33,021 nucleotides of DNA from positions 1-33,021 of the forward strand of contig JALOPX010000010.1 of NCBI GenBank assembly GCA_025453655.1. Reading direction: 5' to 3'. The notes beneath the pieces were generated by a model. It had not been told where the DNA came from. It searched no databases and saw nothing but the letters and a program-made list of their open reading frames with translations. Shown piece by piece: positions 1 to 8,217 of the stretch (its first letter is position 1; each line of letters opens with the position of its first letter). The DNA is from Candidatus Krumholzibacteriia bacterium. GTDB lineage: Bacteria > Krumholzibacteriota > Krumholzibacteriia > Krumholzibacteriales > Krumholzibacteriaceae. The position numbers and the translations under genes are program-made.

Positions 1-2
1 GG

Positions 3-770
3 AAAATGGCCGCCGGCGGCGCGGATTCCGAAGCGCTGGACGCGCGCAGGCTGGATATGATGAAGGAATTCTACCGCGTGCTCGTTCTCCACATGGGGTG
101 GCCGGTGGAGGAATTCACGTGGCGCGTCAAGGACAGGGACGGAGCGATCCACGAGAAGAGCTACACGCCGAAGTCCTTTTACGAGGAGGCGGTCGGCATC
201 GACCTCAGGGACTACGTGGCCGTAGTCGACTATCCCGCTTTCCCGTACAACGCCTATTACGAGGTCAGTTATTGCCGCGGGATGTACGACCGGCCCGACA
301 TGGGATTCATCAACCTCGAGACCGCGGAGCTTAAGAAATACGCGATGAGGGCCATTCAGGAGAACGAGCCCGTCTGGTTCTCCGCCGACATAGGCAAGGA
401 AAACGACGGCGACAACGGCATCCTCGCACCCGGGATGTACGACTACGAGAACCTGCTCGGGACCGGACACGACCTGACCAAGGCCGATTTCATCAGATAT
501 AGGGAAGGGTCGCCGAACCACGCGATGGTCTTCGTCGGCGTAGACGTAAAGGACGGCAGGCCGGTGAAGTGGCGCGTCGAGAACTCCTGGGGGACCGACC
601 GCGGCAACAAGGGGTACTGGACGATGTACGACGAATGGTTCTCGGATTACGTCTTCAACGTGATCGTCCACAAGAAACATATTCCCGAGAAGATCGTGAA
701 GCTTCTGGACACCGAGCCCGTGCGGATACCCGCATGGGACCCGATGCGTTCGGCCTTCGACCGGCGGTGA
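3..770 (+). CDS. C1-family cysteine aminopeptidase (bleomycin hydrolase/PepC type), 5' end outside window
   Basis: The reading frame is open to the left edge, so this is the C-terminal ~255 residues of a protein that is usually about 450 residues long. The catalytic histidine lies in NHAMVFVGVD (about nt 518-547) and the catalytic asparagine in ENSWGTDRGNKGYW (about nt 580-621), both in the papain-fold order of bleomycin hydrolase. The tail PAWDPM near the C-terminus also matches that family, whose C-terminal arm enters the active site and gives aminopeptidase behaviour. The active-site cysteine should be off the window. The family cleaves N-terminal residues from peptides and is usually a hexamer. 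The next gene starts 15 nt after the stop, so the two are probably co-transcribed. The ATG at position 6 is unlikely to be the true start because the family needs the missing N-terminal half. Confidence 0.9.
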   Translation, partial: KMAAGGADSEALDARRLDMMKEFYRVLVLHMGWPVEEFTWRVKDRDGAIHEKSYTPKSFYEEAVGIDLRDYVAVVDYPAFPYNAYYEVSYCRGMYDRPDMGFINLETAELKKYAMRAIQENEPVWFSADIGKENDGDNGILAPGMYDYENLLGTGHDLTKADFIRYREGSPNHAMVFVGVDVKDGRPVKWRVENSWGTDRGNKGYWTMYDEWFSDYVFNVIVHKKHIPEKIVKLLDTEPVRIPAWDPMRSAFDRR

Positions 771-785
771 AAGGGGACGGTTGAA

Positions 786-1610
786 ATGAGATCTGCGGTC
801 AACATCATGGTCCTGGCGCTATGTCTCTGCGGCATGGCGGCGCCGGGCGCGGGGGCGCAGGGCGGGATCGTCATAAAGGTCATATACAACAACATCGTCC
901 ATGACGACAACCTGAAGGGCAGGTGGGGATTCGCCTGCCTCGTCGAGGGCGCGGAAAAAACGATCCTCTTCGACACCGGCGGAGTCGGAGACCTCCTTCT
1001 GGACAACATGAAGAAGATGGGGATCGATCCATCCGCGATCGATATGGTGGTCCTGTCGCACGAGCACAACGACCACACCGGGGGCCTCGAGGCTTTCCTG
1101 AAGAAGAACGACAAGGCGATCGTTTTCGCGCCCGCTTCATTTTCCGAAAAATTCCAGTCCTTCGCGAAGGATGAAAAGATCAAAAAGGTAGACGTCAAGG
1201 GGCCGATGAGCATCTGCGGCAACGTCTACACGACCGGCGAGATGGGGGATAAGATAATCGAACAGTCCCTCATCATTACCACGGACAGGGGGCCGGTGCT
1301 GATCACCGGGTGCGCCCACCCGGGGATCGTCAGGATAATCGAGGAAACGCTCGACCTTGCCGCAAAACAGCCTCTTCTCGTGATGGGCGGATTCCACCTG
1401 CCGGACCTGAAGGACGATGAAGTGAGGAAGATCGCCGGTTCGATGCGGGAACTCGGCGTGGTCTATTGCGGCCCGAGCCATTGCACCGGCGACAGCGCGA
1501 TCGGGATCTTCAGGGAGGCGTTCGGCAAGTACTTCGTGGAAACGGGGGCGGGCGCCGTAATCGAGATCGACAGGCTCGAGTGGACCCCCTCGGTGCCGGA
1601 CAACCGGTGA
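786..1610 (+). CDS. Exported MBL-fold metallo-hydrolase
   Basis: This is a 274-residue metallo-beta-lactamase-fold protein. An N-terminal hydrophobic signal peptide (about residues 1-24, ending in alanine/glycine-rich residues before QGG) suggests export to the periplasm. The metal-binding motif HEHNDH is at residues 92-97, followed by TGGL, and a second metal-site segment TGCAHPG lies near residue 175. Later histidines (GGFHL, GPSHCTG) complete the usual ligand set. The layout resembles COG1237-type hydrolases, a group that includes enzymes annotated as ribofuranosylaminobenzene phosphate synthase-like. The substrate cannot be read from the sequence. It starts 15 nt after the peptidase gene with a G-rich stretch upstream and is probably in the same operon. 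Confidence 0.85.
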   Translation: MRSAVNIMVLALCLCGMAAPGAGAQGGIVIKVIYNNIVHDDNLKGRWGFACLVEGAEKTILFDTGGVGDLLLDNMKKMGIDPSAIDMVVLSHEHNDHTGGLEAFLKKNDKAIVFAPASFSEKFQSFAKDEKIKKVDVKGPMSICGNVYTTGEMGDKIIEQSLIITTDRGPVLITGCAHPGIVRIIEETLDLAAKQPLLVMGGFHLPDLKDDEVRKIAGSMRELGVVYCGPSHCTGDSAIGIFREAFGKYFVETGAGAVIEIDRLEWTPSVPDNR

Positions 1611-1783
1611 GACGGCCGGCCGCATCCGTAAAACAGTTTCGCCGAACCGTCCCGTTCAGTGATGATCGCTGTTCCGCAGCGCCAGCATTGAATTTTATCT
1701 TCACCAGCCGGATCCCCCGGATTCCACTGCGCGAGTCTGACTGCTGTCGCCCCGACATTTGTAGCAATTCCATTACAAACCCT

Positions 1784-1812
1784 TTGACACTACTAACATC
1801 ATGTGATAAAGT
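1784..1812 (+). promoter_or_regulatory. Sigma70-type promoter for the propeller-kinase operon
   Basis: A perfect -35 TTGACA (1784-1789) is followed after 17 nt by TAAAGT (1807-1812), which matches the -10 consensus at four of six positions. Transcription would begin near 1819. A GTG at 1803 could extend the downstream reading frame but falls inside this promoter, which supports the ATG at 1866 as the real start. The rest of 1611-1783 shows no gene or clear terminator. Confidence 0.55.
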
Positions 1813-1865
1813 CTTTTCCAGTGGAACAGCAACCTGGGGACCTTAGCCTGTCTATCAGAAAACGG

Positions 1866-4800
1866 ATGAGATCAGCTCGAAATAAGACGCGCAGTCTCCT
1901 TCTTTTCATGTGCCTCGCGGCAATCCTTTCGTCATTGTCCGGATGTCGGTCTGAAAGGAAGGTCCTGGGCGAACCCGGAACGAATGAACAAGGCTCCGGA
2001 CCGTCGGACACAACCTGCCTATGGATCGACTTCGAGCAGGATACCTGCTGGAAATGGTGTGCTCTTGCCGGCTACAGCGGGATTTTCGATTTCAGCATGG
2101 TCTCAGGGGATGAATACAACCTGAGCAAGGGGTATCTTCAGTTGAGCGTCCCCCCGGGGGAGGAAGCGGCAGGGATATGTTTCGACCTCGGTGAAAACAA
2201 CTTGCAAACCATACCGATAACCATGTCGACCATGGTCGCGTGGAGCTGGTATGTGAACGAGCATCGCGAGGACACGAACGGTCTGTGGATGGTCCTGCGA
2301 TTCAGGGATCTCAGAACCGGCCAGAGGGATGTCGTCAGGACGGTCAGCCTGTGCAACTCCTCGTTCGAGGTTTGTAGCGTTTACTTCGATCCGGACAGGA
2401 CATGGATATACCATAAGGAGTCGGTCTCATCATGCATACACGACCGGTTCAAGCCATTTTCGGCGGGCGACCTGGTCATCGAATCGATCGGGTTCGGAGC
2501 GTCCAGGGCGCCCGGGATGCTGGCGCGAATCGACAATGTCTGGATAGGCGAAGGATATCCGCCTCCGGAAATCAACACTATCGACATCAAGGAGCAGAAT
2601 TCAACGGGCGGTGATCCGCGGCTTGAGGGGTTCTCGTTCGGCCATATCGACGGGGACGAATTTCCGGACCGCGTGGAGATATTCGGAAACAGGCTGGAGA
2701 TCGTCCCGGGCTCGTCCTGCAGGTTGAACGGGGCTTCGGGGAACTCCGCCACGAACGGGCGCGCGGGCGGAGTGGAGAAGGTGATACTGGACCTGAAGAG
2801 ATGGGGAAGCGAACGGGTTCCCGTTTCCGCTTCGATAGTCGATCTCGACGGTGACGGTCAGGACGACATGCTTGTTCATTTCGACGATAAAGGCGGAAAC
2901 AGGTTCTACCGGAACGACATGAGGAGGGGAAAGCTCGAGGATCTCAGCGGTCTCGACGGAGTCCTCGAATACAAGGGGGAGAAATTCTACGGGACGGCTG
3001 AGGCCGACATGGACGGCGACGGAGATATCGATCTTTTCATGATCAATCATATCGATAACAGGGGCCGGTCCGGCGGCGTACGGTTTGTCAGGAACGAAGG
3101 ACGTTCGGGGTGGGCCGACTGGACGGACAGTTCCGGCGTCCTGATGAAAAACGCCTTCGGAGGAACCTTCTCCGACTTCGACTTCGACGGCGACCAGGAT
3201 CTGTTCGTCCCCTACAGGGCCTACGACCTGAACGAATGGCCCGGGGGCCGGCCGTATCTGAACATGAACGACGGCAGCGGCCGGTTCACCTTCGATCCCG
3301 CGAGGATTTCGCTCGGTGACAGTATTCATATCGAAGGAGCGGCGGCGGCCGATTTCGACAACGACGGCGACATGGACATTTACGTCGTTGTGAGGCAGGA
3401 AGGCCTGACGGGCAAAAGTCAGGTTCCCGGGTCCAATGTCATGCTTCTCAACGACGGCAGTGGATTTTTCGCCGAATCGCCGGGGAGCGAGGGCTTCGGA
3501 GAGCCGAGGATGAGCCAGTCAGCCCTCGCGGCGGACTTCGACCAGGACGGCGACGTCGACATCTACGAGATAAACGACCGTAACCATTGTTTCTTTTTCC
3601 GGAACAACGGCGGCGTGTTTGCCGCGGGCGATTCCCTGCACGCCGATTTCATATACAGGGGAAGAGCCGCCGGAGGTCTCGCCGTAGACTACGATTCCGA
3701 CGGCGACATCGATATCATCATTAACGACAAGGATAAGATGGAACCGCAGATTCTCTCGAACGGTTCGGCGAGGGGCGGCTTTCTACAGGTCCGGCTGCGC
3801 GGGATCGAGGGGAACAGAGCGGGGATCGGCGCGAAGGTTTGCGTATATGAAGCCGGTTCGCTCGAGCAGCCCGGGAAGCTCGTTGGATTCAGGGAGATCC
3901 ACTCGGGACAGGGCTTCGGCATGCACGGGCCGCCCGTGGCGCACTTCGGCCTCGGCTCAAGGAGCCATGTCGACCTGCTCGTTGTTTTCCCGGCGGTGAA
4001 TGGAAAGGAGCCGGTGCGGGTCGTGAAACGCGACGTTCCCGCGAATAGTTTCCTGTATATCCCGGGAACGAACAACGCGGCGGCCCGCCTCTGGCATTCA
4101 TGGAAAGCCGCAAGGGCGAGGTATCTTCTGTCGAGCCTGATATTTTCCGTCCCCGGATGGCTGGCCTCGCTGATTCTTTTCGGCGTTCTCTGGTTTACGG
4201 GGATCAACGTGAGGAAAAGATTCGACGGGGCGATCCCGCGGGGCGGCGACATGCGGGGTTCTCTGATGCCGGTCTATTCCATCGCAGCCCCTGCCTCCGC
4301 GGCTCTTCTGATTCTTGCGGCGGCGCTCTTCAGATCGTGGGCCTGGTCCGCGCCCGCCGTCCTCGCGGCGGCGGTGATGGTTGGAGGAAATCATGAAATA
4401 GTCGCAACGACGGCGAGGATCCTCGGTTTCAAACGAGACCGCGAGATGGAGGAGACGCATCTCGTGAAGATGCTCTCGAGGATACTTCATCCGGAGGGAG
4501 AGTTCAGTTTCCTGGAGGAATTCAAGACTGTCGACGCCCCAATAATAAGGAAATACAAGAACGGCATAGGACCCTCGCTAAAGGCGATCGAGAGTTGTAT
4601 TGAAATGCTTTGCAGGGTGGCGGGCGAAGGCAGGAATGCGAGCGAAGCGGAGGAAGCTTTCTCTGATATAAAGGAAACAATCGCGGAGCTTCTTTCCCCG
4701 CCAGGCGAAGGGGAGGACGGGTCATTAAAGGAAATCGGGGCAAGGTTCAAGAAACAAAAAGATCGACTGGACAAGGTTCTCGGAGAGAGCAGGGAAAACC

Positions 4801-5267
4801 TGAGATCCAGATATTTCATCGACTTCAAGAGCGAGTGGGAGAAACTTGCGGGCAGGAGGGACAGGGAACTGGACGAAGCGGGAATTGAATTTTCCTGTGA
4901 TTTCACGGGAGCGGACAATGTAAAGCTGTATCTTTCCTCTGGCGAGTTTCAGGACATCTTCAGCAACCTGCTCACGAATTCGATCTGGGCCGTGTCGGAT
5001 CTTGACGACAAAAGGATAAGGATCGAAGCCCGCACCGACCGCCGTCATCTCAGGCTGAGATGGCTCGATTCGGGATGCGGGATCGCCGCGGAGTATCGGG
5101 AGAGTTTGTTCAAGAATGAGGTAAGCTCCGGTCGGCCTGGCGGAAAAGGCGAGGGATGCGCGATAACCGGCAGGATACTGAACGACAAACAGGGCGAAGC
5201 GTATGTAGACGATGCGCCACAGGGGTGGAGCACATTGATAGTCATTAGGATCGTCAGAACGGGGTGA
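1866..5267 (+). CDS. Predicted lipoprotein-anchored FG-GAP/UnbV propeller sensor fused to a histidine-kinase-type ATPase
   Basis: From the ATG at 1866 this encodes 1133 residues. The N-terminus is basic, then hydrophobic, ending in LSGC, a lipobox-like site. Seven acidic DxDxDG-type calcium-binding motifs begin near residues 262, 326, 381, 437, 496, 557 and 608; their 50-65 residue spacing fits a seven-bladed FG-GAP/VCBS propeller. An ASPIC/UnbV-like module follows (about 640-710), then two or three membrane helices (about 754-780 and 803-843). The cytoplasmic part ends in a GHKL ATPase domain with an N-box (NLLTN, N1034 and N1038), DSGCGI (D1068) and a glycine-rich G2 loop. No HExxNP/HELRTP-type H-box is visible between the membrane and the ATPase domain. 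The next gene encodes a response regulator and overlaps or nearly touches this one. An extracellular ligand-sensing role is inferred; the ligand is unknown. Confidence 0.85.
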   Translation: MRSARNKTRSLLLFMCLAAILSSLSGCRSERKVLGEPGTNEQGSGPSDTTCLWIDFEQDTCWKWCALAGYSGIFDFSMVSGDEYNLSKGYLQLSVPPGEEAAGICFDLGENNLQTIPITMSTMVAWSWYVNEHREDTNGLWMVLRFRDLRTGQRDVVRTVSLCNSSFEVCSVYFDPDRTWIYHKESVSSCIHDRFKPFSAGDLVIESIGFGASRAPGMLARIDNVWIGEGYPPPEINTIDIKEQNSTGGDPRLEGFSFGHIDGDEFPDRVEIFGNRLEIVPGSSCRLNGASGNSATNGRAGGVEKVILDLKRWGSERVPVSASIVDLDGDGQDDMLVHFDDKGGNRFYRNDMRRGKLEDLSGLDGVLEYKGEKFYGTAEADMDGDGDIDLFMINHIDNRGRSGGVRFVRNEGRSGWADWTDSSGVLMKNAFGGTFSDFDFDGDQDLFVPYRAYDLNEWPGGRPYLNMNDGSGRFTFDPARISLGDSIHIEGAAAADFDNDGDMDIYVVVRQEGLTGKSQVPGSNVMLLNDGSGFFAESPGSEGFGEPRMSQSALAADFDQDGDVDIYEINDRNHCFFFRNNGGVFAAGDSLHADFIYRGRAAGGLAVDYDSDGDIDIIINDKDKMEPQILSNGSARGGFLQVRLRGIEGNRAGIGAKVCVYEAGSLEQPGKLVGFREIHSGQGFGMHGPPVAHFGLGSRSHVDLLVVFPAVNGKEPVRVVKRDVPANSFLYIPGTNNAAARLWHSWKAARARYLLSSLIFSVPGWLASLILFGVLWFTGINVRKRFDGAIPRGGDMRGSLMPVYSIAAPASAALLILAAALFRSWAWSAPAVLAAAVMVGGNHEIVATTARILGFKRDREMEETHLVKMLSRILHPEGEFSFLEEFKTVDAPIIRKYKNGIGPSLKAIESCIEMLCRVAGEGRNASEAEEAFSDIKETIAELLSPPGEGEDGSLKEIGARFKKQKDRLDKVLGESRENLRSRYFIDFKSEWEKLAGRRDRELDEAGIEFSCDFTGADNVKLYLSSGEFQDIFSNLLTNSIWAVSDLDDKRIRIEARTDRRHLRLRWLDSGCGIAAEYRESLFKNEVSSGRPGGKGEGCAITGRILNDKQGEAYVDDAPQGWSTLIVIRIVRTG

Positions 5268-5275
5268 GAAGCTGT

Positions 5276-6703
5276 ATGAATAAATACACAGGCGGCGCGA
5301 ATTCAGGGAAACCGGTCGTTCTTGTAGTGGACGACGAGCTGTCCTTCATCCAGCGCGCGACGAGGTTGCTCGGCGAAGAATATCATCTGGAAGCGGCAAA
5401 CAGCTGGCCGAAGGCATTGGAGCTTCTGGGGAATCGGCCCGTTTCCGTTCTGCTTCTCGACTATCAGATGAGGGATGGGAAGGACGGCATAGAGATTATC
5501 GGCGAGATAAGGAAAACGGGATCGCAGGCCCTGGCGATAATCCTGATTTCAAAGTACATGGACGACAGCCTCGCCCTCACCGGGCTGGAGGCGGGCGCCG
5601 ATCACTGCATGGCAAAGTCCACCGACGACGACCTGATGAGACGCGAGATATCGGGAGCGATAAGGCGAAATTACGAGAAGAGAAAATTGCTCGTGCAGGG
5701 CATGGAAGAGCATAATTTGGTCATGCCGTCATTCAGATCGAAGAACATGGGCATTCTGTTGGAGCAGATCGCGCGATTCATCAATACGAACGAAAATATT
5801 CTCATCACGGGAGAACGCGGGAGCGGCAAGGGGGTGCTGGCGAGGTGGATTCATTACAAAAGCGCGAGGTCGGGAGAGATCCTCGCCGACATAAATATTC
5901 CTGCTCTTAACGAGGGCACGTTTACCGGAGAGATGTTCGGTTGGGAGAAGGATGCGCATAACCACGCGGACGAAATGAAACCGGGGCTTCTGGAACTGGC
6001 CGACAAGGGAACGCTTATCCTCGACGAGATCGGCGACTTGAGGATGGATCTTCAAGCGAAACTGCTCGGTATTCTCGAAAAGAAACCGTACATGCGGATG
6101 GGCGGCCAGAAGTCGATTCCTTTCGACGTTCGGTTTATCGCGGTGACGAACAAACAGTGCCTCGAGGAGCAGGCGCGGCAGGGGCGTTTTCGCGCGGACC
6201 TATTCGACAGGCTCAAGACATGCCATATCCACGTGCCGTCTCTGAGGGAGAGGAAAGAGGATATACCGTTTATTGCGGAAGAAATGCTCAAAAAATTCAG
6301 GCAGGAATACAACAGGCCTGAGCTGGAAGGATTAGATGATTCGCTGACCGAGAGGATGATGGAATATTCCTGGCCCGGAAACATCAGGGACCTCGAAATC
6401 TGGATCAAATCCGGAGTGATGCATGCCCATGGCGATAAGGTCACCCTGACCGATGTGCAAAAACAGGTGAGAACGGAGGAGGGAGAGCCGAACCGGTTTC
6501 CGTTCGAAAAGGACTGGTACTCGCTGCCGCTTGCCGAAGCGACCGACCGGGCGCAAAAACTTCTCGTAGAGCGGGCGCTGGTGGATTCGCGCGGAAAGGT
6601 GGCCGAAGCGGCGAAAAGGCTGGGTGTGCATCGCGTCAACCTTTACAGGGTGTGCGAGAGGCTGGGAATCGACATTGATCAATTCAAGATAAGCGAAAAA
6701 TAA
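5276..6703 (+). CDS. NtrC-like response regulator with degenerate GAFTGA loop
   Basis: This 475-residue protein has three domains. The receiver (about 12-130) has the acidic pair D19-D20, phospho-acceptor D62 in LLLDYQM, and the conserved lysine in MAKS. The AAA+ domain has a Walker A GERGSGKG (179-186), Walker B LILDEIGD (about 247-254) and the arginine-finger segment RFRADLFDRL (about 304-313). A Fis-type helix-turn-helix occupies the last ~45 residues (AEAAKRLGVHRVNLYR). The sigma54-contacting GAFTGA loop is replaced by DAHNHA at 226-231 while the flanking MFGWEK is kept. Regulators lacking this motif, such as TyrR or Rhodobacter capsulatus NtrC, do not use sigma54, so the same is inferred here. 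ATG 5276 is preferred; an alternative GTG at 5264 overlaps the kinase stop. It is presumably the partner of the upstream kinase. Confidence 0.9.
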   Translation: MNKYTGGANSGKPVVLVVDDELSFIQRATRLLGEEYHLEAANSWPKALELLGNRPVSVLLLDYQMRDGKDGIEIIGEIRKTGSQALAIILISKYMDDSLALTGLEAGADHCMAKSTDDDLMRREISGAIRRNYEKRKLLVQGMEEHNLVMPSFRSKNMGILLEQIARFINTNENILITGERGSGKGVLARWIHYKSARSGEILADINIPALNEGTFTGEMFGWEKDAHNHADEMKPGLLELADKGTLILDEIGDLRMDLQAKLLGILEKKPYMRMGGQKSIPFDVRFIAVTNKQCLEEQARQGRFRADLFDRLKTCHIHVPSLRERKEDIPFIAEEMLKKFRQEYNRPELEGLDDSLTERMMEYSWPGNIRDLEIWIKSGVMHAHGDKVTLTDVQKQVRTEEGEPNRFPFEKDWYSLPLAEATDRAQKLLVERALVDSRGKVAEAAKRLGVHRVNLYRVCERLGIDIDQFKISEK

Positions 6704-6870
6704 AGATTTCTTTTACGCTGGCTCAGGCTGTAGAAATCAAAAAAGATGTAGCCCTAATACTACATCGCAGTCGCTTTGTTACAAGCGATCACATTGTTTA
6801 TCAAAGAGTTACCAGATCCCCCCCACACTAGTAGCGATCAAGCTGCAAACCCCGCCTCAGACATCATAAT

Positions 6871-6888
6871 CTGGGTAATAATACCCAG
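6871..6888. promoter_or_regulatory. Perfect dyad, possible operator
   Basis: CTGGGTA (6871-6877) and TACCCAG (6882-6888) form a perfect inverted repeat around ATAA in an AT-rich stretch between the response regulator and the hairpin-rich block. It could be a protein-binding site or a small hairpin. No U-run follows, so it is not a terminator. The bound factor is unknown. Confidence 0.3.
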
Positions 6889-7006
6889 GCATTCAAATCA
6901 CTTAACTTGTTTTTTGACAATTTGTTAAACTGCTTTTCCCCGTGCAGACTCGCTCCCGACAACCTGGAATATTGGCTGCTTATGTGATAGCCGGATTCTG
7001 AGCAGC

Positions 7007-7264
7007 AGGATCGGTGGATCGAGGAGGGGGCTTAAACTCGCCAATCCACCGCTTCCGGTCGGACCGGGCGATCCTGGAGGGCCAGCCCCCGCGGTAGGAA
7101 CGGGGGCTGCCCGGCCGCTCACTATTCGCACGACATCTTGGGGCAAATACACCACCAGCGTTAAGAGAAGTTTCCGACGGAGGGGATGCCGTTTGGGGAC
7201 TCGCCATTCACACCCGAAAGGGTGGTGGGGTCCCTGTAGCGCCCCCCGGGCAACCGGGGGGCGC
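7007..7264 (+). ncRNA. Hairpin-dense block, candidate structured RNA of unknown class
   Basis: The 6704-7523 gap has no convincing gene, but this part is unusually rich in perfect stems. AGGATCG (7007-7013) can pair with CGATCCT (7069-7075), enclosing CGGTGGAT (7012-7019) with ATCCACCG (7044-7051). CAGCCCCCG (7083-7091) pairs with CGGGGGCTG (7101-7109). GGGAC (7196-7200) and GTCCC (7230-7234) enclose CACCC-GAAA-GGGTG (7211-7224). GCGCCCCCCGG-GCAA-CCGGGGGGCGC fills 7239-7264 with an 11-bp stem. The two GNRA tetraloops exist only in the plus-strand reading, which favours a plus-strand RNA. I could not match it to RNase P, tmRNA, SRP, 6S or a known riboswitch by eye. No convincing promoter or terminator defines its ends. 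Confidence 0.35.
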
Positions 7265-7430
7265 GGGAATTTATGCGACAGATCAGGAGGCGAATTGATT
7301 GAAGCGCATACTCATCGCCGGGAGGCCGGGGGCACCCTGACAGACTGATGTCTATATCAGAACCCCGGGTTGGCCGCGCGAGCCGGCGCCGGATAATATT
7401 TCCTTCACGGGCCGGACCGCAATTGTTAGA

Positions 7431-7470
7431 ATTAACACAAACCTGACGAATTCCTTATAATAGCCTGACA
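7431..7470 (+). promoter_or_regulatory. Pho-box array upstream of phoB
   Basis: Four heptamers sit at exact 11-bp spacing: ATTAACA (7431), CCTGACG (7442), CCTTATA (7453) and CCTGACA (7464). This matches the known PhoB site design of 7-bp half-sites separated by 4 bp. A weak -10 (TAACAT, 7480-7485) follows 9 nt later, as expected where PhoB replaces the -35 element. It implies autoregulation of phoB-phoR. Confidence 0.7.
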
Positions 7471-7523
7471 CGCGGCGCATAACATCCTGTTGATATCATC
7501 GAGGCGGAAAGGAAAGGCGAGCC

Positions 7524-8213
7524 ATGGCCCACGAACATATAATGGTCGTCGACGACGAGGAGGACATCCTCGAGCTTGTCGGCTACAACCTGGAACGAAT
7601 CGGGTACAAGGTGACGAGGGTCGACTCGGGGGAGGACGCCGTCAGGATCGCGAGGGACAAGGAGCCGGACCTGATCCTCCTCGATCTTATGCTCCCCGGC
7701 ATAGACGGCCTCGAGGTGTGCAGGCTGCTCAAGCAGGATAACAGGACCTCCTCGATACCGATAATAATGCTCACCGCCAGGGGGGACGAAGCCGACGTCG
7801 TCGCGGGTCTCGAGGTAGGGGCGGACGACTATGTCACCAAGCCCTTCAGCCCCAGGGTGATGCTGGCGAGGGTGAAAACGGTGCTGAGAAGGGCCGGGGA
7901 CGCCCAGCCGAAGAAGGACGACGTGATTTCCATCAAGGGTCTCGTGATCCATCCGGGGAGGCACGAGGTCTCGATCAAGGGAAAGCCGGTAAATCTCACC
8001 TCCACCGAGTTCCTACTTCTCCACCAGCTCGCGAGAAGGGCCGGATGGGTATTCACCAGGCAGCAGCTGATCGACGCGGCTCGGGGCGAGGATTACCCCG
8101 TGACGGACCGCTCGGTCGACGTCCACATCGTCGGACTGAGGAAGAAACTCGGCGCCTTCGGCGAGATGATCGAAACGGTGCGCGGCGTGGGTTACAGGTT
8201 CAGGGAGAAATGA
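7524..8213 (+). CDS. phoB: Phosphate-regulon response regulator PhoB
   Basis: This 229-residue OmpR/PhoB-class regulator has a receiver domain with D10-D11, phospho-acceptor D54 in LLLDLMLPG, a threonine in MLTARG and the lysine of VTKPF. The C-terminal winged helix includes LTSTEFLLL and the recognition-helix segment TDRSVDVHIVGLRKKL, ending in VRGVGYRF, all typical of PhoB. An AGGAAAGGCGAG stretch just upstream supplies the ribosome site. It lies behind its own Pho-box array, 4 nt ahead of phoR, and upstream of porin and pst genes with the same boxes. PhoB activates these genes under phosphate limitation. Confidence 0.95.
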   Translation: MAHEHIMVVDDEEDILELVGYNLERIGYKVTRVDSGEDAVRIARDKEPDLILLDLMLPGIDGLEVCRLLKQDNRTSSIPIIMLTARGDEADVVAGLEVGADDYVTKPFSPRVMLARVKTVLRRAGDAQPKKDDVISIKGLVIHPGRHEVSIKGKPVNLTSTEFLLLHQLARRAGWVFTRQQLIDAARGEDYPVTDRSVDVHIVGLRKKLGAFGEMIETVRGVGYRFREK

Positions 8214-8217
8214 CGCG

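Noticed and set aside
1771-1790. Pho box upstream of the propeller-kinase operon
   Set aside because: CATTACA and TTTGACA resemble the heptamer but are 12 bp apart, breaking the 11-bp phase seen in the other arrays.
6914-6919. TTGACA that could be the promoter of the hairpin block
   Set aside because: No acceptable -10 lies 15-19 nt downstream; the next bases are C-rich.
7007-7264. RNase P, tmRNA, SRP or 6S RNA identity for the hairpin block
   Set aside because: The conserved strings of these RNAs (such as GAGGAAAGTCC of RNase P or the T-arm and CCA end of tmRNA) are absent on both strands.
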